DNA from: Trinickia dabaoshanensis
GTDB taxonomy: Bacteria > Pseudomonadota > Gammaproteobacteria > Burkholderiales > Burkholderiaceae
NCBI RefSeq assembly: GCF_002879885.1
Contig: NZ_PNYA01000024.1
Span: 1-64,000 of the forward strand
Reading direction: 5' to 3'
Length of the DNA: 64,000 nt
The notes beneath the pieces are model-generated. The model searched no databases, had not been told where the DNA came from, and was given only the letters and a program-made list of their open reading frames with translations. Shown here in pieces: positions 15,936 through 23,686 of the stretch (its first letter is position 1; every line of letters begins with the position of its first letter). The position numbers were made by a program, and so were the translations under genes.

Positions 15936-16541
15936 AGCGATACTCGTGGGTGGGGGGGGGTAGTCGGTCAACGTCAGGTTTCACCGTCATATTGCCAACG
16001 GCATCAAGGAGGATGGATTCCTCGGAGGCCGGGAGCGGCTGCGCCGCGGAACATGGCCGACACTCGTTTAACGGTGCGTTCGCCAGTCGAAAGCGCCGCA
16101 CGGGTGGCTTGCATATTTGACAGTCGCGTTGCATACGTCCAATGCCGCCCTTCTATGGGCGCCGTCGAGTGTGTGGCGGAGAACTCCGGCGGGCGAGGTG
16201 TTCGGGCGCACGGAATTTCCTTAGCAGGAAGCGCCGCTGGAATGATGGCTTCAGTCGGTGCGGGAGCGGCTAGAATTCGCCGACGGCAAACGGCCTCTTG
16301 GCGGATGGACGGCACCGCATCCACGCGACAGAAGTACTAAGTTAAATGAGTCGAACTCAAGAAAGTTCTAGGATAGGCGAATCTTAGGTTCACACTTGGC
16401 TGGGCAGCCGGCCCGGCGGGCCTTGCAGCATAGGCACAACCCGTTCAATCTTGAATGAATCTCGACACCCGGGTTTACCTGGATCGCACCTTTCATGGCA
16501 ACATCGCCCGCACGTCAGACAATAAGAGCGACCACATCCTC
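15936..16541. other. Island-to-chromosome gap; no gene supported
   Basis: About 600 bases between the end of the low-GC HNH gene and the next chromosomal gene. It opens with a run of nine G (15952-15960). Several short open frames (for example 16053-16340) have poor codon use and no family signature. Composition shifts from AT-rich to GC-rich across it, so it may hold the right border of the accessory island, but I found no flanking repeat. Confidence 0.4.
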
Positions 16542-16907
16542 ATGAACGGGCAATCCAATCGAACGCCGGCCCAATGGGCCGTCACCATTTGCGCCATCGC
16601 GACAACGGCTGTTTGCGCGATCGGCGTAGCCGCCGCGGGGCTCTCCCTGCTGATCTTTCCGATGATGTTCGATAGCCCGGGCTCCGAGCACAACCGGTGG
16701 TTGTGGAACGTAGCCGCGGCGCCGCTCGTCTATGTGCTCGCGTTTTGCATCTCGTTGCAATGGAGCATGCAGGCGATCAAACAGGGCAGCTCCCGCGCCT
16801 TCGGCCTGGCGCTCTTGACGCAAGGCATCGGGGCCGGGTGGGTCGCGCTGTCGTGGGGGCTGTTGCAGTACTTCTGCAACGGTAATTTTTCATGCGCCCA
16901 CCCCTAG
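16542..16907 (+). CDS. Small membrane protein of unknown function
   Basis: 121 residues if begun at ATG 16542; the frame is open from 16455 but those 29 residues are polar and no ribosome site supports them. Three to four hydrophobic segments are visible: AVTICAIATTAVCAIGVAAAGLSLLIF, WNVAAAPLVYVLAFCI and the AFGLALLTQGIGAGWVALSW region. I recognise no family. It converges with the next gene, stop to stop, with 10 bases between. It may encode a small inner-membrane protein; function cannot be inferred. Confidence 0.55.
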   Translation: MNGQSNRTPAQWAVTICAIATTAVCAIGVAAAGLSLLIFPMMFDSPGSEHNRWLWNVAAAPLVYVLAFCISLQWSMQAIKQGSSRAFGLALLTQGIGAGWVALSWGLLQYFCNGNFSCAHP

Positions 16908-16917
16908 CCGTGCCGCT

Positions 16918-17847
16918 TCAGCGGCCCGCGCTCGCGCCTCGATCGGCGGCGACCGCCACCGGTTCGTCAACGGCAACGGGCCGGGCCCAATGCCAGCCGA
17001 GCGCGGTCAAGCACCCGAGCACGGCTGCCTCCAACGAAAACTGCCCCACGCTCGCGAACGCCGTCATAGCGGGCCCTGGGGCAAAGACGGCGTAGAGCAG
17101 CGAAGCGAGCACGTGCCGCTTCAATGCAAGAATCAACAGGACGAACGCCGCCGTCCGCCTCGGCAAGCCGCCAGGCAGTCGGTTCCAAATCAAAGCCGCA
17201 CAAGCGAAGGAAAGTAAAACGGGCTCGAGGAACGTCAGGTAGGCCGGGATCAGCACGTCGATGCCGTACGGCAGCGCGCACCAGCCGCCCTCGGGCATCC
17301 ACTGCGCGGCGTGTGTCCGGATCACCGCATCGGCGGCGGCCAAGGCTGGCGCGATGACGTATGCGGAGAAGAGCGCCGCAACGGCGGTCCCGCAAACGCG
17401 CGCCCGCGTGGATCGCAATCGGGCAAGACCGGCCGCTAAGCCGGCGGCCACGGCGTACATGCTCAGAGGCCGCACGCTCGCCAGGAAACCGATCAGCCAA
17501 CGCACAGGTGCGTGAGTCGAGCAATACCCGCTCATGAACGCCGCCCGCAGCGTCTCATTCAGGCCGGCGAGCAACGCAAACAAGATCGCGACGCAAAGCA
17601 ACGCCGAGCGCCCGGGCCAGCGCGCGCGCAACCCGTCGTACACCCACATCGCCGCCCAAATCATCAGGGCACCGTTCAGCAAGTCGGGAAACTTCGTGCG
17701 CAAGACGGCGCTCGGATAAGGCACGTGCAGCACTTGCAGCATCACCACGTGCACGCTGAGTGCCAGCACACCGGCCACGGCCATGGCCGACATCAACCGC
17801 CCCCAGCGAACGCCTCCCAGCGTCCTTGGCCTCGCATTCGGATTCAT
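16918..17847 (-). CDS. Polytopic membrane protein of unknown function
   Basis: 309 residues with about seven to eight hydrophobic helices (for example LMSAMAVAGVLALSVHVVML, ALLCVAILFALLAGL, MYAVAAGLAAGLARL, AAFVLLILALKRHVL). No catalytic or transport motif is recognisable. The GC-rich codon use matches the chromosome, in contrast to the island on its left. The start ATG at 17847 has a weak GGAAGGGCG site upstream. Confidence 0.65.
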   Translation of the reverse strand: MNPNARPRTLGGVRWGRLMSAMAVAGVLALSVHVVMLQVLHVPYPSAVLRTKFPDLLNGALMIWAAMWVYDGLRARWPGRSALLCVAILFALLAGLNETLRAAFMSGYCSTHAPVRWLIGFLASVRPLSMYAVAAGLAAGLARLRSTRARVCGTAVAALFSAYVIAPALAAADAVIRTHAAQWMPEGGWCALPYGIDVLIPAYLTFLEPVLLSFACAALIWNRLPGGLPRRTAAFVLLILALKRHVLASLLYAVFAPGPAMTAFASVGQFSLEAAVLGCLTALGWHWARPVAVDEPVAVAADRGASAGR

Positions 17848-18233
17848 CCGCCCTTCCCTTGATCCAGTGATATCGAGCAGCGAATATCCTAGGAGGGCGC
17901 CGTCACGGCTATCAGAATCGCCTGAGTTTCGATCGGAACGTAGCGACCAGGCGAAGCCTGGAATCCTTACTCCGGCCGGAACAAATCGAATCCCGCGAAC
18001 ACGAGGACCGCGCTGACGGCGATTAGTCCAACGCTGTGCCGGCCCAGATAGAGCGCCGCGGCGGTCGGAACGCTATGCAACTATCCAGCGAGTAGCCCTT
18101 TCGTCCGCATGGCTTATTTCACGTCGCCAGCACCGATATCCGCCGTTTGGCACAATCGCCTCTCCTATTTCTTTGCTATCGACGAGGGCGCGCCGCGTTG
18201 CGCGCAACCGCCGCCCTCGCAGCCATCTCGACG
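17848..18233. other. Intergenic, with a minus-strand gene remnant
   Basis: On the minus strand a frame ending at the stop 17967-17969 reads AALYLGRHSVGLIAVSAVLV then FAGFDLFRPE, like the last transmembrane helix of a lost membrane protein; it is closed by a stop about 35 codons upstream. The rest of the gap shows nothing clear and should hold the promoter of the LLM oxidoreductase gene. Confidence 0.4.
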
Positions 18234-19235
18234 ATGATTCCGTTTTCGGTTCTCGATCTATCCCCAGTGCCGCTCGGTCAAACGCCCGCCGACGCCTTCC
18301 GCCATTCGCTCGATCTCGCGCAGCACGCCGAGCGCTGGGGCTACCAGCGTTTTTGGCTCGCCGAACATCACAACATGCCCGGCATCGCCAGCGCGGCGAC
18401 GGCGGTCGTCATCGGCCACATTGCCGGCGGGACGAAAACGATTCGCGTCGGTTCGGGCGGCGTCATGCTGCCCAATCACGCGCCGCTCGTCATTGCCGAG
18501 CAGTTCGGTACGCTCGCCTCGCTTTACCCCGATCGGATCGATCTCGGTTTGGGGCGTGCGCCCGGCACCGATCAAACGACGGCCCGCGCACTACGGCGCG
18601 ACCTGCATGAAAGCGCCGATCGATTCCCGGACGACGTCGTCGAGTTGCAACGCTATTTCGCCGAACCGGTCAGCGGCCAACGCGTACGCGCCGTACCCGG
18701 CGCCGGCCTGAACGTGCCGATCTGGCTGCTCGGTTCGTCGCTGTTTTCGGCACAACTGGCTGCGGCGCTCGGTCTGCCGTTCGCATTCGCATCGCATTTC
18801 GCGCCCGACCATCTGCTCACGGCGCTGCATGTATACCGTTCGCAATTCCGCCCGTCGGCCGCGCTCGCCACGCCTTATGCGATGGTCGGCGTCAATCTCT
18901 TCGCGGCCGATACCGATGCCGAGGGCCAGCGGCTCTTCACATCGCTGCAACAGCAATTCGTCGCGCTGCGACGCGGCACCCCCGGGCAGTTGCCCCCGCC
19001 CGTGGATCGACTGGACGCCTCGGAGATGGAGCTGGCCGGGGTACGGCACGCGCTCGCTTGCGCCGCCGTCGGTAGTCCTGACACAGTGCGCGCGGCGCTC
19101 GAATCGATCATCGCGCAGACGCAAGCCGACGAATTGATCCTCACCGGGCAGATCTACGATCACGCCGCTCGCCTACGCTCTTACGAGATCGGTGCGCAAG
19201 TGCGCGATGCGATCGGAGCCGGAACGGAACGCTGA
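18234..19235 (+). CDS. LLM-class flavin-dependent oxidoreductase (luciferase-like, MsnO8 type)
   Basis: 333 residues from ATG 18234; upstream codons in the same frame are not luciferase-like. The N-terminus [14 protein letters not shown], then [19 protein letters not shown] and [13 protein letters not shown], are hallmarks of the bacterial-luciferase-like TIM-barrel monooxygenases that use reduced FMN from a partner reductase. [21 protein letters not shown] is the conserved flavin-side segment. Substrate unknown; members of this subgroup are usually single genes with general oxidoreductase labels. It stands alone here. Confidence 0.85.
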   Translation: MIPFSVLDLSPVPLGQTPADAFRHSLDLAQHAERWGYQRFWLAEHHNMPGIASAATAVVIGHIAGGTKTIRVGSGGVMLPNHAPLVIAEQFGTLASLYPDRIDLGLGRAPGTDQTTARALRRDLHESADRFPDDVVELQRYFAEPVSGQRVRAVPGAGLNVPIWLLGSSLFSAQLAAALGLPFAFASHFAPDHLLTALHVYRSQFRPSAALATPYAMVGVNLFAADTDAEGQRLFTSLQQQFVALRRGTPGQLPPPVDRLDASEMELAGVRHALACAAVGSPDTVRAALESIIAQTQADELILTGQIYDHAARLRSYEIGAQVRDAIGAGTER

Positions 19236-19341
19236 CGGAAGGTCCCTCGCCGCGCGGCATGGGCCTAGGAATTGCTGCTCACAAACTCGTTAGGCGGCGG
19301 CGCGGCATCACGCGAGCACACCGGCTGCCAAGGAGCCGACG

Positions 19342-19761
19342 TTGGATTCCATCGAACGAAACACCACACTCGCCGCACGGTGGGCCGCGCTCGCGTGCGC
19401 CTTGGCTTGTGCTTGCCTCAGCGGCGCGGCGTGGGGGCAGCGAGCGGCCAAGGATGTCGGCGCATCCATGGTGCAGCCCCCGCAGGCGCCGGTGAGCGGT
19501 GCGGACGCCCGCAATCCGGACAATATGCCGATCAAGCGGCCCGACAAACCCACGCACGATCCAATCGCCCGTCGCCCCCCCCGCAAGCGGCACCGTACCG
19601 AAATAGCGCGGACAGCCCAATCGCCGAGTTCACGCGCCCGCTGCGGCCGCCGGCGCCGGTTGCGTCAGATCGCCGAAAGCAAGCCATCCGATATGGCGGC
19701 GAAGGTCGGCAGGCCAGCCGGCGATGAGCGTTTCCATACGAGCGGCGTCGTCGGCGAATAA
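19342..19761 (+). CDS. Small exported proline-rich protein; frame probably disrupted at a C8 tract
   Basis: It starts with a signal peptide (residues 1-32, AALACALACACLSGAAWG) and a polar proline-rich segment (VQPPQAP, NPDNMPIKRPDKPTHD). As it stands the frame runs 139 codons and overlaps the end of the convergent DUF2239 gene by about 130 bases, with an arginine-rich tail that looks like off-frame DNA. Removing one C from the run of eight at 19575-19582 would give ARRPPASGTVPK and a stop at 19604-19606, short of the neighbour. So I think the true product ends there and the C8 tract is a frameshift (mutation, phase variation or sequencing error). Confidence 0.45.
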   Translation: MDSIERNTTLAARWAALACALACACLSGAAWGQRAAKDVGASMVQPPQAPVSGADARNPDNMPIKRPDKPTHDPIARRPPRKRHRTEIARTAQSPSSRARCGRRRRLRQIAESKPSDMAAKVGRPAGDERFHTSGVVGE

Positions 19762-20295
19762 CGCGCGCGAGGCTTCCTCGAAACCCGGCAGGTCGCCCGC
19801 CATCGCGGACATGAAGTGGTAAGCCCGCTCGTGCGCCGTACGCCTTTCGTCGCGCTGAGCGTGCTTGCGGCGCGCCTCCTCCACCAGCTTGCGCAGTGCC
19901 ACCGATGCCCCGCCCGGCTGCGTCCCCAGCCATTCCCAATGGCGCGGCAGCAGCGTCACTTCGCGCGCGACCACACCGAGCTTGGGCCGGCCACGGCCCC
20001 GCGGTGCGCCGCCCTCGCCCGCGTCCGCCGCCTGCGCATCGGCCGGCGCGGTCTCCTCAATCGGCGCGCAAGCGCCAGGTTGCCGGCTCAACCGCTCACG
20101 CAGTTGCTCGTCGGAGCCGCGCGTATCCACATCGATCGAACGCCCCGTCCTGTTCTCGAAGATCAAGATCGGGCCCGCCGTCCCGTCCGCGTGCGCATGC
20201 TTGCCGGCGAGCGCGACCGTCGGAAGCGTGCCGGACGCCAAATGACGATGCCCAACGAAGATCGAAAACAACGAAGGCTCGAGGTGAGGCGACAT
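19630..20295 (-). CDS. DUF2239 family protein
   Basis: 221 residues from ATG 20295, which has CCGGAG 8 bases upstream and begins MSPHLEPSLFSIFVGHRHLA; the same frame is open far beyond but only as antisense to the phosphoesterase gene. Typical segments are FENRTGRSIDVDTRGSDEQL in the first half and VTLLPRHWEWLGTQPGGAS, the family's most conserved region, in the second, followed by ALRKLVEEARR and a C-terminal helical region. Family function unknown; a role in DNA or stress regulation has not been shown. It is divergent from the next operon. Confidence 0.82.
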   Translation of the reverse strand: MSPHLEPSLFSIFVGHRHLASGTLPTVALAGKHAHADGTAGPILIFENRTGRSIDVDTRGSDEQLRERLSRQPGACAPIEETAPADAQAADAGEGGAPRGRGRPKLGVVAREVTLLPRHWEWLGTQPGGASVALRKLVEEARRKHAQRDERRTAHERAYHFMSAMAGDLPGFEEASRALFADDAARMETLIAGWPADLRRHIGWLAFGDLTQPAPAAAAGA

Positions 20296-20535
20296 AAACG
20301 ACTCCGGAAATTTGCAGATGAGCCGAATAATATCCGGGTGAAAACAGAAAATCAATAATACCCGGGCAAAAACAAAGACTGCATCGACCCATGCGTTACC
20401 GTCTTCCGATTTTTTGCCCGGCGCAGCGGGAATATCCATCGACGTCATCGAGTAACGCTCTCCGAGGGCATGCATACGGCCCCGCCCACACGTATCGACG
20501 CGTGCAAAAACGTACGCCGATTTCTCAGGAGAGCC

Positions 20536-21504
20536 ATGATGGACCACGATAACGACCGCGACGACCCCGCGGCGGCGAACCGCCGCCGTTTTCTGAAATG
20601 CATGGCCTGGGCCGGCGCCGGCACACTTTGGACGATGCACGCCGGCGTTCTGCAAGCGCGCACGCTCGGCAGCGAAGCCGAAGGCGACAGCACCGCGCAG
20701 GCGCTCGAGGACGCAACCTTCAGCTTCGTACAAGTCAGCGATTCGCATATCGGCTTCACGAAAGCCCCGAATCCGGACGTAACCGGCACGTTCAAAGCCG
20801 CGCTCGCGCGCATCGATGCGCAACGCGTCCAGCCCGATTTCCTGATCCATACCGGCGATCTCACCCACCTGTCGCGCGCGGACGAATTCGACACGGTCGA
20901 TCAGATCATGCGCGGCTCGAAGGCGCAGCGGGCGTTCTACGTCCCGGGCGAACACGATGTCATCGGCGACAACGGCCGCGCGTTCTTCGATCGCTTCGGC
21001 GAAAAGCAAACGGAAGGCGGCTGGTACAGTTTCGATCATCGCGGCGTGCACTTCGTGGCGCTCGTGAACGTGTTGAACCTGAAGGCCGGCGGCCTCGGCT
21101 GGCTCGGGCCCGACCAACTCGCTTGGCTCAAGCAGGATTTGGCATCGCGTTCCGCGGAAACGCCGATCGTCGTGTTCGCGCACATGCCGCTTTGGTCGCT
21201 GTACCCCACATGGGGTTGGGGCACCGACGATGCCGGCGATGCGCTCACGATGCTGCGCCGCTTCGGCTCGGTCACCGTCTTGAACGGACACATCCATCAA
21301 ATCCAGCAGAAGGTGGAAGGCAATGTCACGTTCTATACGGCGCGCTCGACCGCCTATCCGCAGCCCGCACCCGGTGTGGGCCCCGGCCCCGGGCCGCTCA
21401 AGGAGGTGCCGCCCGGCCAACTCGCCTCTTACCTAGGCGTGCGCGAAGTGCGCCACGTCCAGGCGGGGCGCACGCTCGCGCTGACGGACGAGGTGCTGTC
21501 ATGA
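20536..21504 (+). CDS. TAT-exported calcineurin-like metallophosphoesterase
   Basis: 322 residues from ATG 20536 (AGGAGA just upstream). NRRRFLK at about 16-22 followed by a hydrophobic stretch is a twin-arginine signal, so the enzyme folds before export to the periplasm. Metal ligands of the family are all present: VSDSHIGF, HTGDLTHL, GEHD (usually GNHD, here N to E), FAHMP and NGHIHQ. The N-to-E change lies at the residue that normally bridges metal and phosphate, so catalysis may be altered. Its stop overlaps the cupredoxin start (ATGA). It is first in an operon with cupredoxin, ECF sigma and anti-sigma. Confidence 0.88.
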   Translation: MMDHDNDRDDPAAANRRRFLKCMAWAGAGTLWTMHAGVLQARTLGSEAEGDSTAQALEDATFSFVQVSDSHIGFTKAPNPDVTGTFKAALARIDAQRVQPDFLIHTGDLTHLSRADEFDTVDQIMRGSKAQRAFYVPGEHDVIGDNGRAFFDRFGEKQTEGGWYSFDHRGVHFVALVNVLNLKAGGLGWLGPDQLAWLKQDLASRSAETPIVVFAHMPLWSLYPTWGWGTDDAGDALTMLRRFGSVTVLNGHIHQIQQKVEGNVTFYTARSTAYPQPAPGVGPGPGPLKEVPPGQLASYLGVREVRHVQAGRTLALTDEVLS

Positions 21505-21896
21505 ACGCATTCGCATCTCGCCGCCGCACGCTCTTGCGCGTACTCGCCTGCACGCCGCTCGCCGGGCTCGTGGCAACCGTCCTCGTTCACTCCCCCGCCG
21601 CGGTCGCAGCCGGGGGCGACGCCGATGCCCCCGGCAAAAACGGCACGGCCTATCGCATCGAAATCCACGACTTCGCGTTCACGCCCAAAGAATTGACGGT
21701 ACCGGCGGGCGCCCGCATCGTCTGGACCAATCGCGACGACGAACCGCATACGGTGGTCAGCGCGGCCGGCGCATTCAAGCCGTCGCAGGCACTCGATACG
21801 GACGACTCGTACTCGACCGTACTCGACAAACCGGGCACCTACGCCTATTTTTGCGGCATCCATCCGATGATGGTCGGCAAGATCGTCGTGCGGTGA
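21501..21896 (+). CDS. Periplasmic cupredoxin (plastocyanin/azurin-like)
   Basis: 131 residues with a signal peptide (RRRTLLRVLACTPLAGLVATV). The mature domain starts YRIEIHDFAFTPKELTVPAG. Type-1 copper ligands are visible: His in DDEPHTVV and Cys/His/Met in YFCGIHPMMVGKI (C-x2-H-x2-M). It should be a small blue copper protein carrying electrons in the periplasm. Coupled by ATGA to the phosphoesterase and followed by the ECF sigma gene, it may be part of an envelope redox or metal response. Confidence 0.9.
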   Translation: MNAFASRRRTLLRVLACTPLAGLVATVLVHSPAAVAAGGDADAPGKNGTAYRIEIHDFAFTPKELTVPAGARIVWTNRDDEPHTVVSAAGAFKPSQALDTDDSYSTVLDKPGTYAYFCGIHPMMVGKIVVR

Positions 21897-22047
21897 TCCG
21901 ATGATGCTCCATGCACCGCGCGCGCAGTGGGCGACCGACGAGTTCGCCCACTCCCCCGCCGACAGCACGAGCCGCACAACGCGATCGCGCGGGAATAAAC
22001 TCGATGCATCTTCGGTATCGCAGCGGTCAACCAAGGAGGCGACCCCG

Positions 22048-22698
22048 GTGGCCGAGATAGAAAAACGAGCGAGCAGCACGCCGGCGCCGCGCACGGCCGC
22101 CGGGCCAGGCGGCGAGGCCGAGCATGCCCGCCGTTTCCAGCAACTGGCGCTGCCGCATCTCGATGCGGCATACAACCTCGCGCGTTGGCTCAGCGGCAAC
22201 CCGGGCGATGCGGACGACATCGTCCAGGAGGCGTTCGTGCGCGCGTTCCGGTTCTTCGGTTCGTTCCGCGGCGAGAACGCCCGGCCCTGGCTGCTCGCGA
22301 TCGTGCGCCGCACCTGGTACACGGAATGGCGGCGCCGCGCGAACAGCCTCGAGCTAGCGACGTTCGACGACGACCTCGACGAAACGAGCGTTTTCGACGA
22401 GACGTCGTCTGCCTTTGCCGATCCGCAAATACTGATGTTGCAAGGCGAGCACACGCGGCTGGTGCGCGAGGCATTGGAAAAGCTGCCCGTCGAATTTCGG
22501 GAGGTGCTGATTCTGCGCGAGTTGGAGGATATGAGCTATCGCGACATTGCGATCGTCGCCGATTTGCCCATCGGCACCGTCATGTCGCGGCTCGCACGCG
22601 GCCGGCGCAAGCTCGCCGCCTTGCTCGCCCCGCTGCGCGGGCCAGCACCTCGTCCGCCCGAAACGACCGCCAAGGAGAGCCCTGATGGACTGCAATGA
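22048..22698 (+). CDS. ECF RNA polymerase sigma factor
   Basis: 216 residues if begun at GTG 22048, which has a perfect AAGGAGG 8 bases before it; the frame is open from 21901 without such a site. Region 2 reads GDADDIVQEAFVRAFRFF and WLLAIVRRTWY; region 4 reads LPVEFREVLILRELEDMSY then IAIVADLPIGTVMSRLARGR. Its end overlaps the anti-sigma gene by 14 bases. It probably transcribes this operon and others when the anti-sigma releases it. Confidence 0.9.
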   Translation: MAEIEKRASSTPAPRTAAGPGGEAEHARRFQQLALPHLDAAYNLARWLSGNPGDADDIVQEAFVRAFRFFGSFRGENARPWLLAIVRRTWYTEWRRRANSLELATFDDDLDETSVFDETSSAFADPQILMLQGEHTRLVREALEKLPVEFREVLILRELEDMSYRDIAIVADLPIGTVMSRLARGRRKLAALLAPLRGPAPRPPETTAKESPDGLQ

Positions 22699-23668
22699 AG
22701 CCCGCCCGCTCCTCGGCGCCGCGATCGACGGCGAACTGTCGGCCGCCGAAGCGCTGAACATCGAGACGCACTTGGCCCGCTGCGCGGCATGTCGGCGTGA
22801 GACGCAAATGCTGCGGGCTCTCAGCGAAGCAACGCGCGCCACCGAATACTTTCGCGCGCCCAGCGCGCTGCGCGAGCGTATTCTCGCGGCGCTTCCGGAC
22901 GGCGAATCCGTCAGCGCATCGACGGTAGACGACGCGGGCCCGGACACTCCACCACCGACGCAATCGCCTGAAACGAGCGAGACGAACGGTGCGAACGAAA
23001 TACGCGACACGCCCGATCGGCCGCGCGGCAAAGCGATGTTCGGGTGGGCTTGGCCCACGTGGAGCACGCCGCGCGGCGCGACCACGAGACCGTGGAGACC
23101 GCGCGCGAGCGGCCGCGCCGCGGCACTGACGTGGCCCACGGGCGTCGCCGTCGCCGCCGTCGCGCTGGCGTTCGCGGCGAGCGTCGCGCTCGTCATGCAC
23201 CGGCCCGATAGCGCAGGCACGGCGTTCGTCGACGAACTCGTCGCGAGCCATGTTCGCGCGCAGCTTTCGGGGCATGACATCGACGTGATCTCGTCGGATC
23301 AGCATACGGTCAAGCCCTGGTTCAACGGGCGGATCGACTACGCCCCGCCGGTCGAGGATCTCGCCGGCGAAGGATTCGCGCTCGCCGGCGGCCGTCTGGA
23401 CTACATCGGCCATCATCGCGTCGCGGTGCTCGTGTATCGCTATCGCAAGCACATCGTCGATGTCTATGTGATGCCGGACACCGCGGCCGGTTCGCAACGA
23501 GTGCCGGCCTCGATGACGAGCGACGGCTACGCTCTCGCGCAGTGGCAAAACCAAGGCATGCTGTGGTGGGCCGTGAGCGACGCCGAGCCGGGCGTCCTAT
23601 TGCAATTTCGCCGAGCGCTGACGGCACGCCTGAGCCGGGCGCCCTCCGCGCAGCCGAATCAAGGATGA
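22685..23668 (+). CDS. Anti-sigma factor with zinc-finger head and one membrane helix
   Basis: 327 residues. The N-terminus is a ZAS-type anti-sigma domain: IETHLARCAACRRE gives H-x3-C-x2-C. A long proline- and arginine-rich linker leads to a single transmembrane helix (GVAVAAVALAFAASVALVMH) and a periplasmic domain of about 130 residues (VKPWFNGRIDYAPPVEDL, VAVLVYRYRKHIVDVYVM). Overlap with the sigma gene and the AAGGAGA site support the start. It should hold the sigma factor at the membrane and release it on an envelope signal, possibly oxidative because the finger cysteines can be oxidised. Confidence 0.85.
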   Translation: MDCNEARPLLGAAIDGELSAAEALNIETHLARCAACRRETQMLRALSEATRATEYFRAPSALRERILAALPDGESVSASTVDDAGPDTPPPTQSPETSETNGANEIRDTPDRPRGKAMFGWAWPTWSTPRGATTRPWRPRASGRAAALTWPTGVAVAAVALAFAASVALVMHRPDSAGTAFVDELVASHVRAQLSGHDIDVISSDQHTVKPWFNGRIDYAPPVEDLAGEGFALAGGRLDYIGHHRVAVLVYRYRKHIVDVYVMPDTAAGSQRVPASMTSDGYALAQWQNQGMLWWAVSDAEPGVLLQFRRALTARLSRAPSAQPNQG

Positions 23669-23686
23669 GCGCGCGATCGGCCTTCG

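Noticed and set aside
16053-16340. 95-codon plus-strand open frame after the island
   Set aside because: Poor codon use, no domain and no good start; kept only as intergenic description.
20598-21500. Very long frame (from 20598) that reads through the phosphoesterase gene before the cupredoxin
   Set aside because: The upstream part is arginine-rich off-frame translation of the phosphoesterase; the real cupredoxin starts at the ATGA overlap at 21501.
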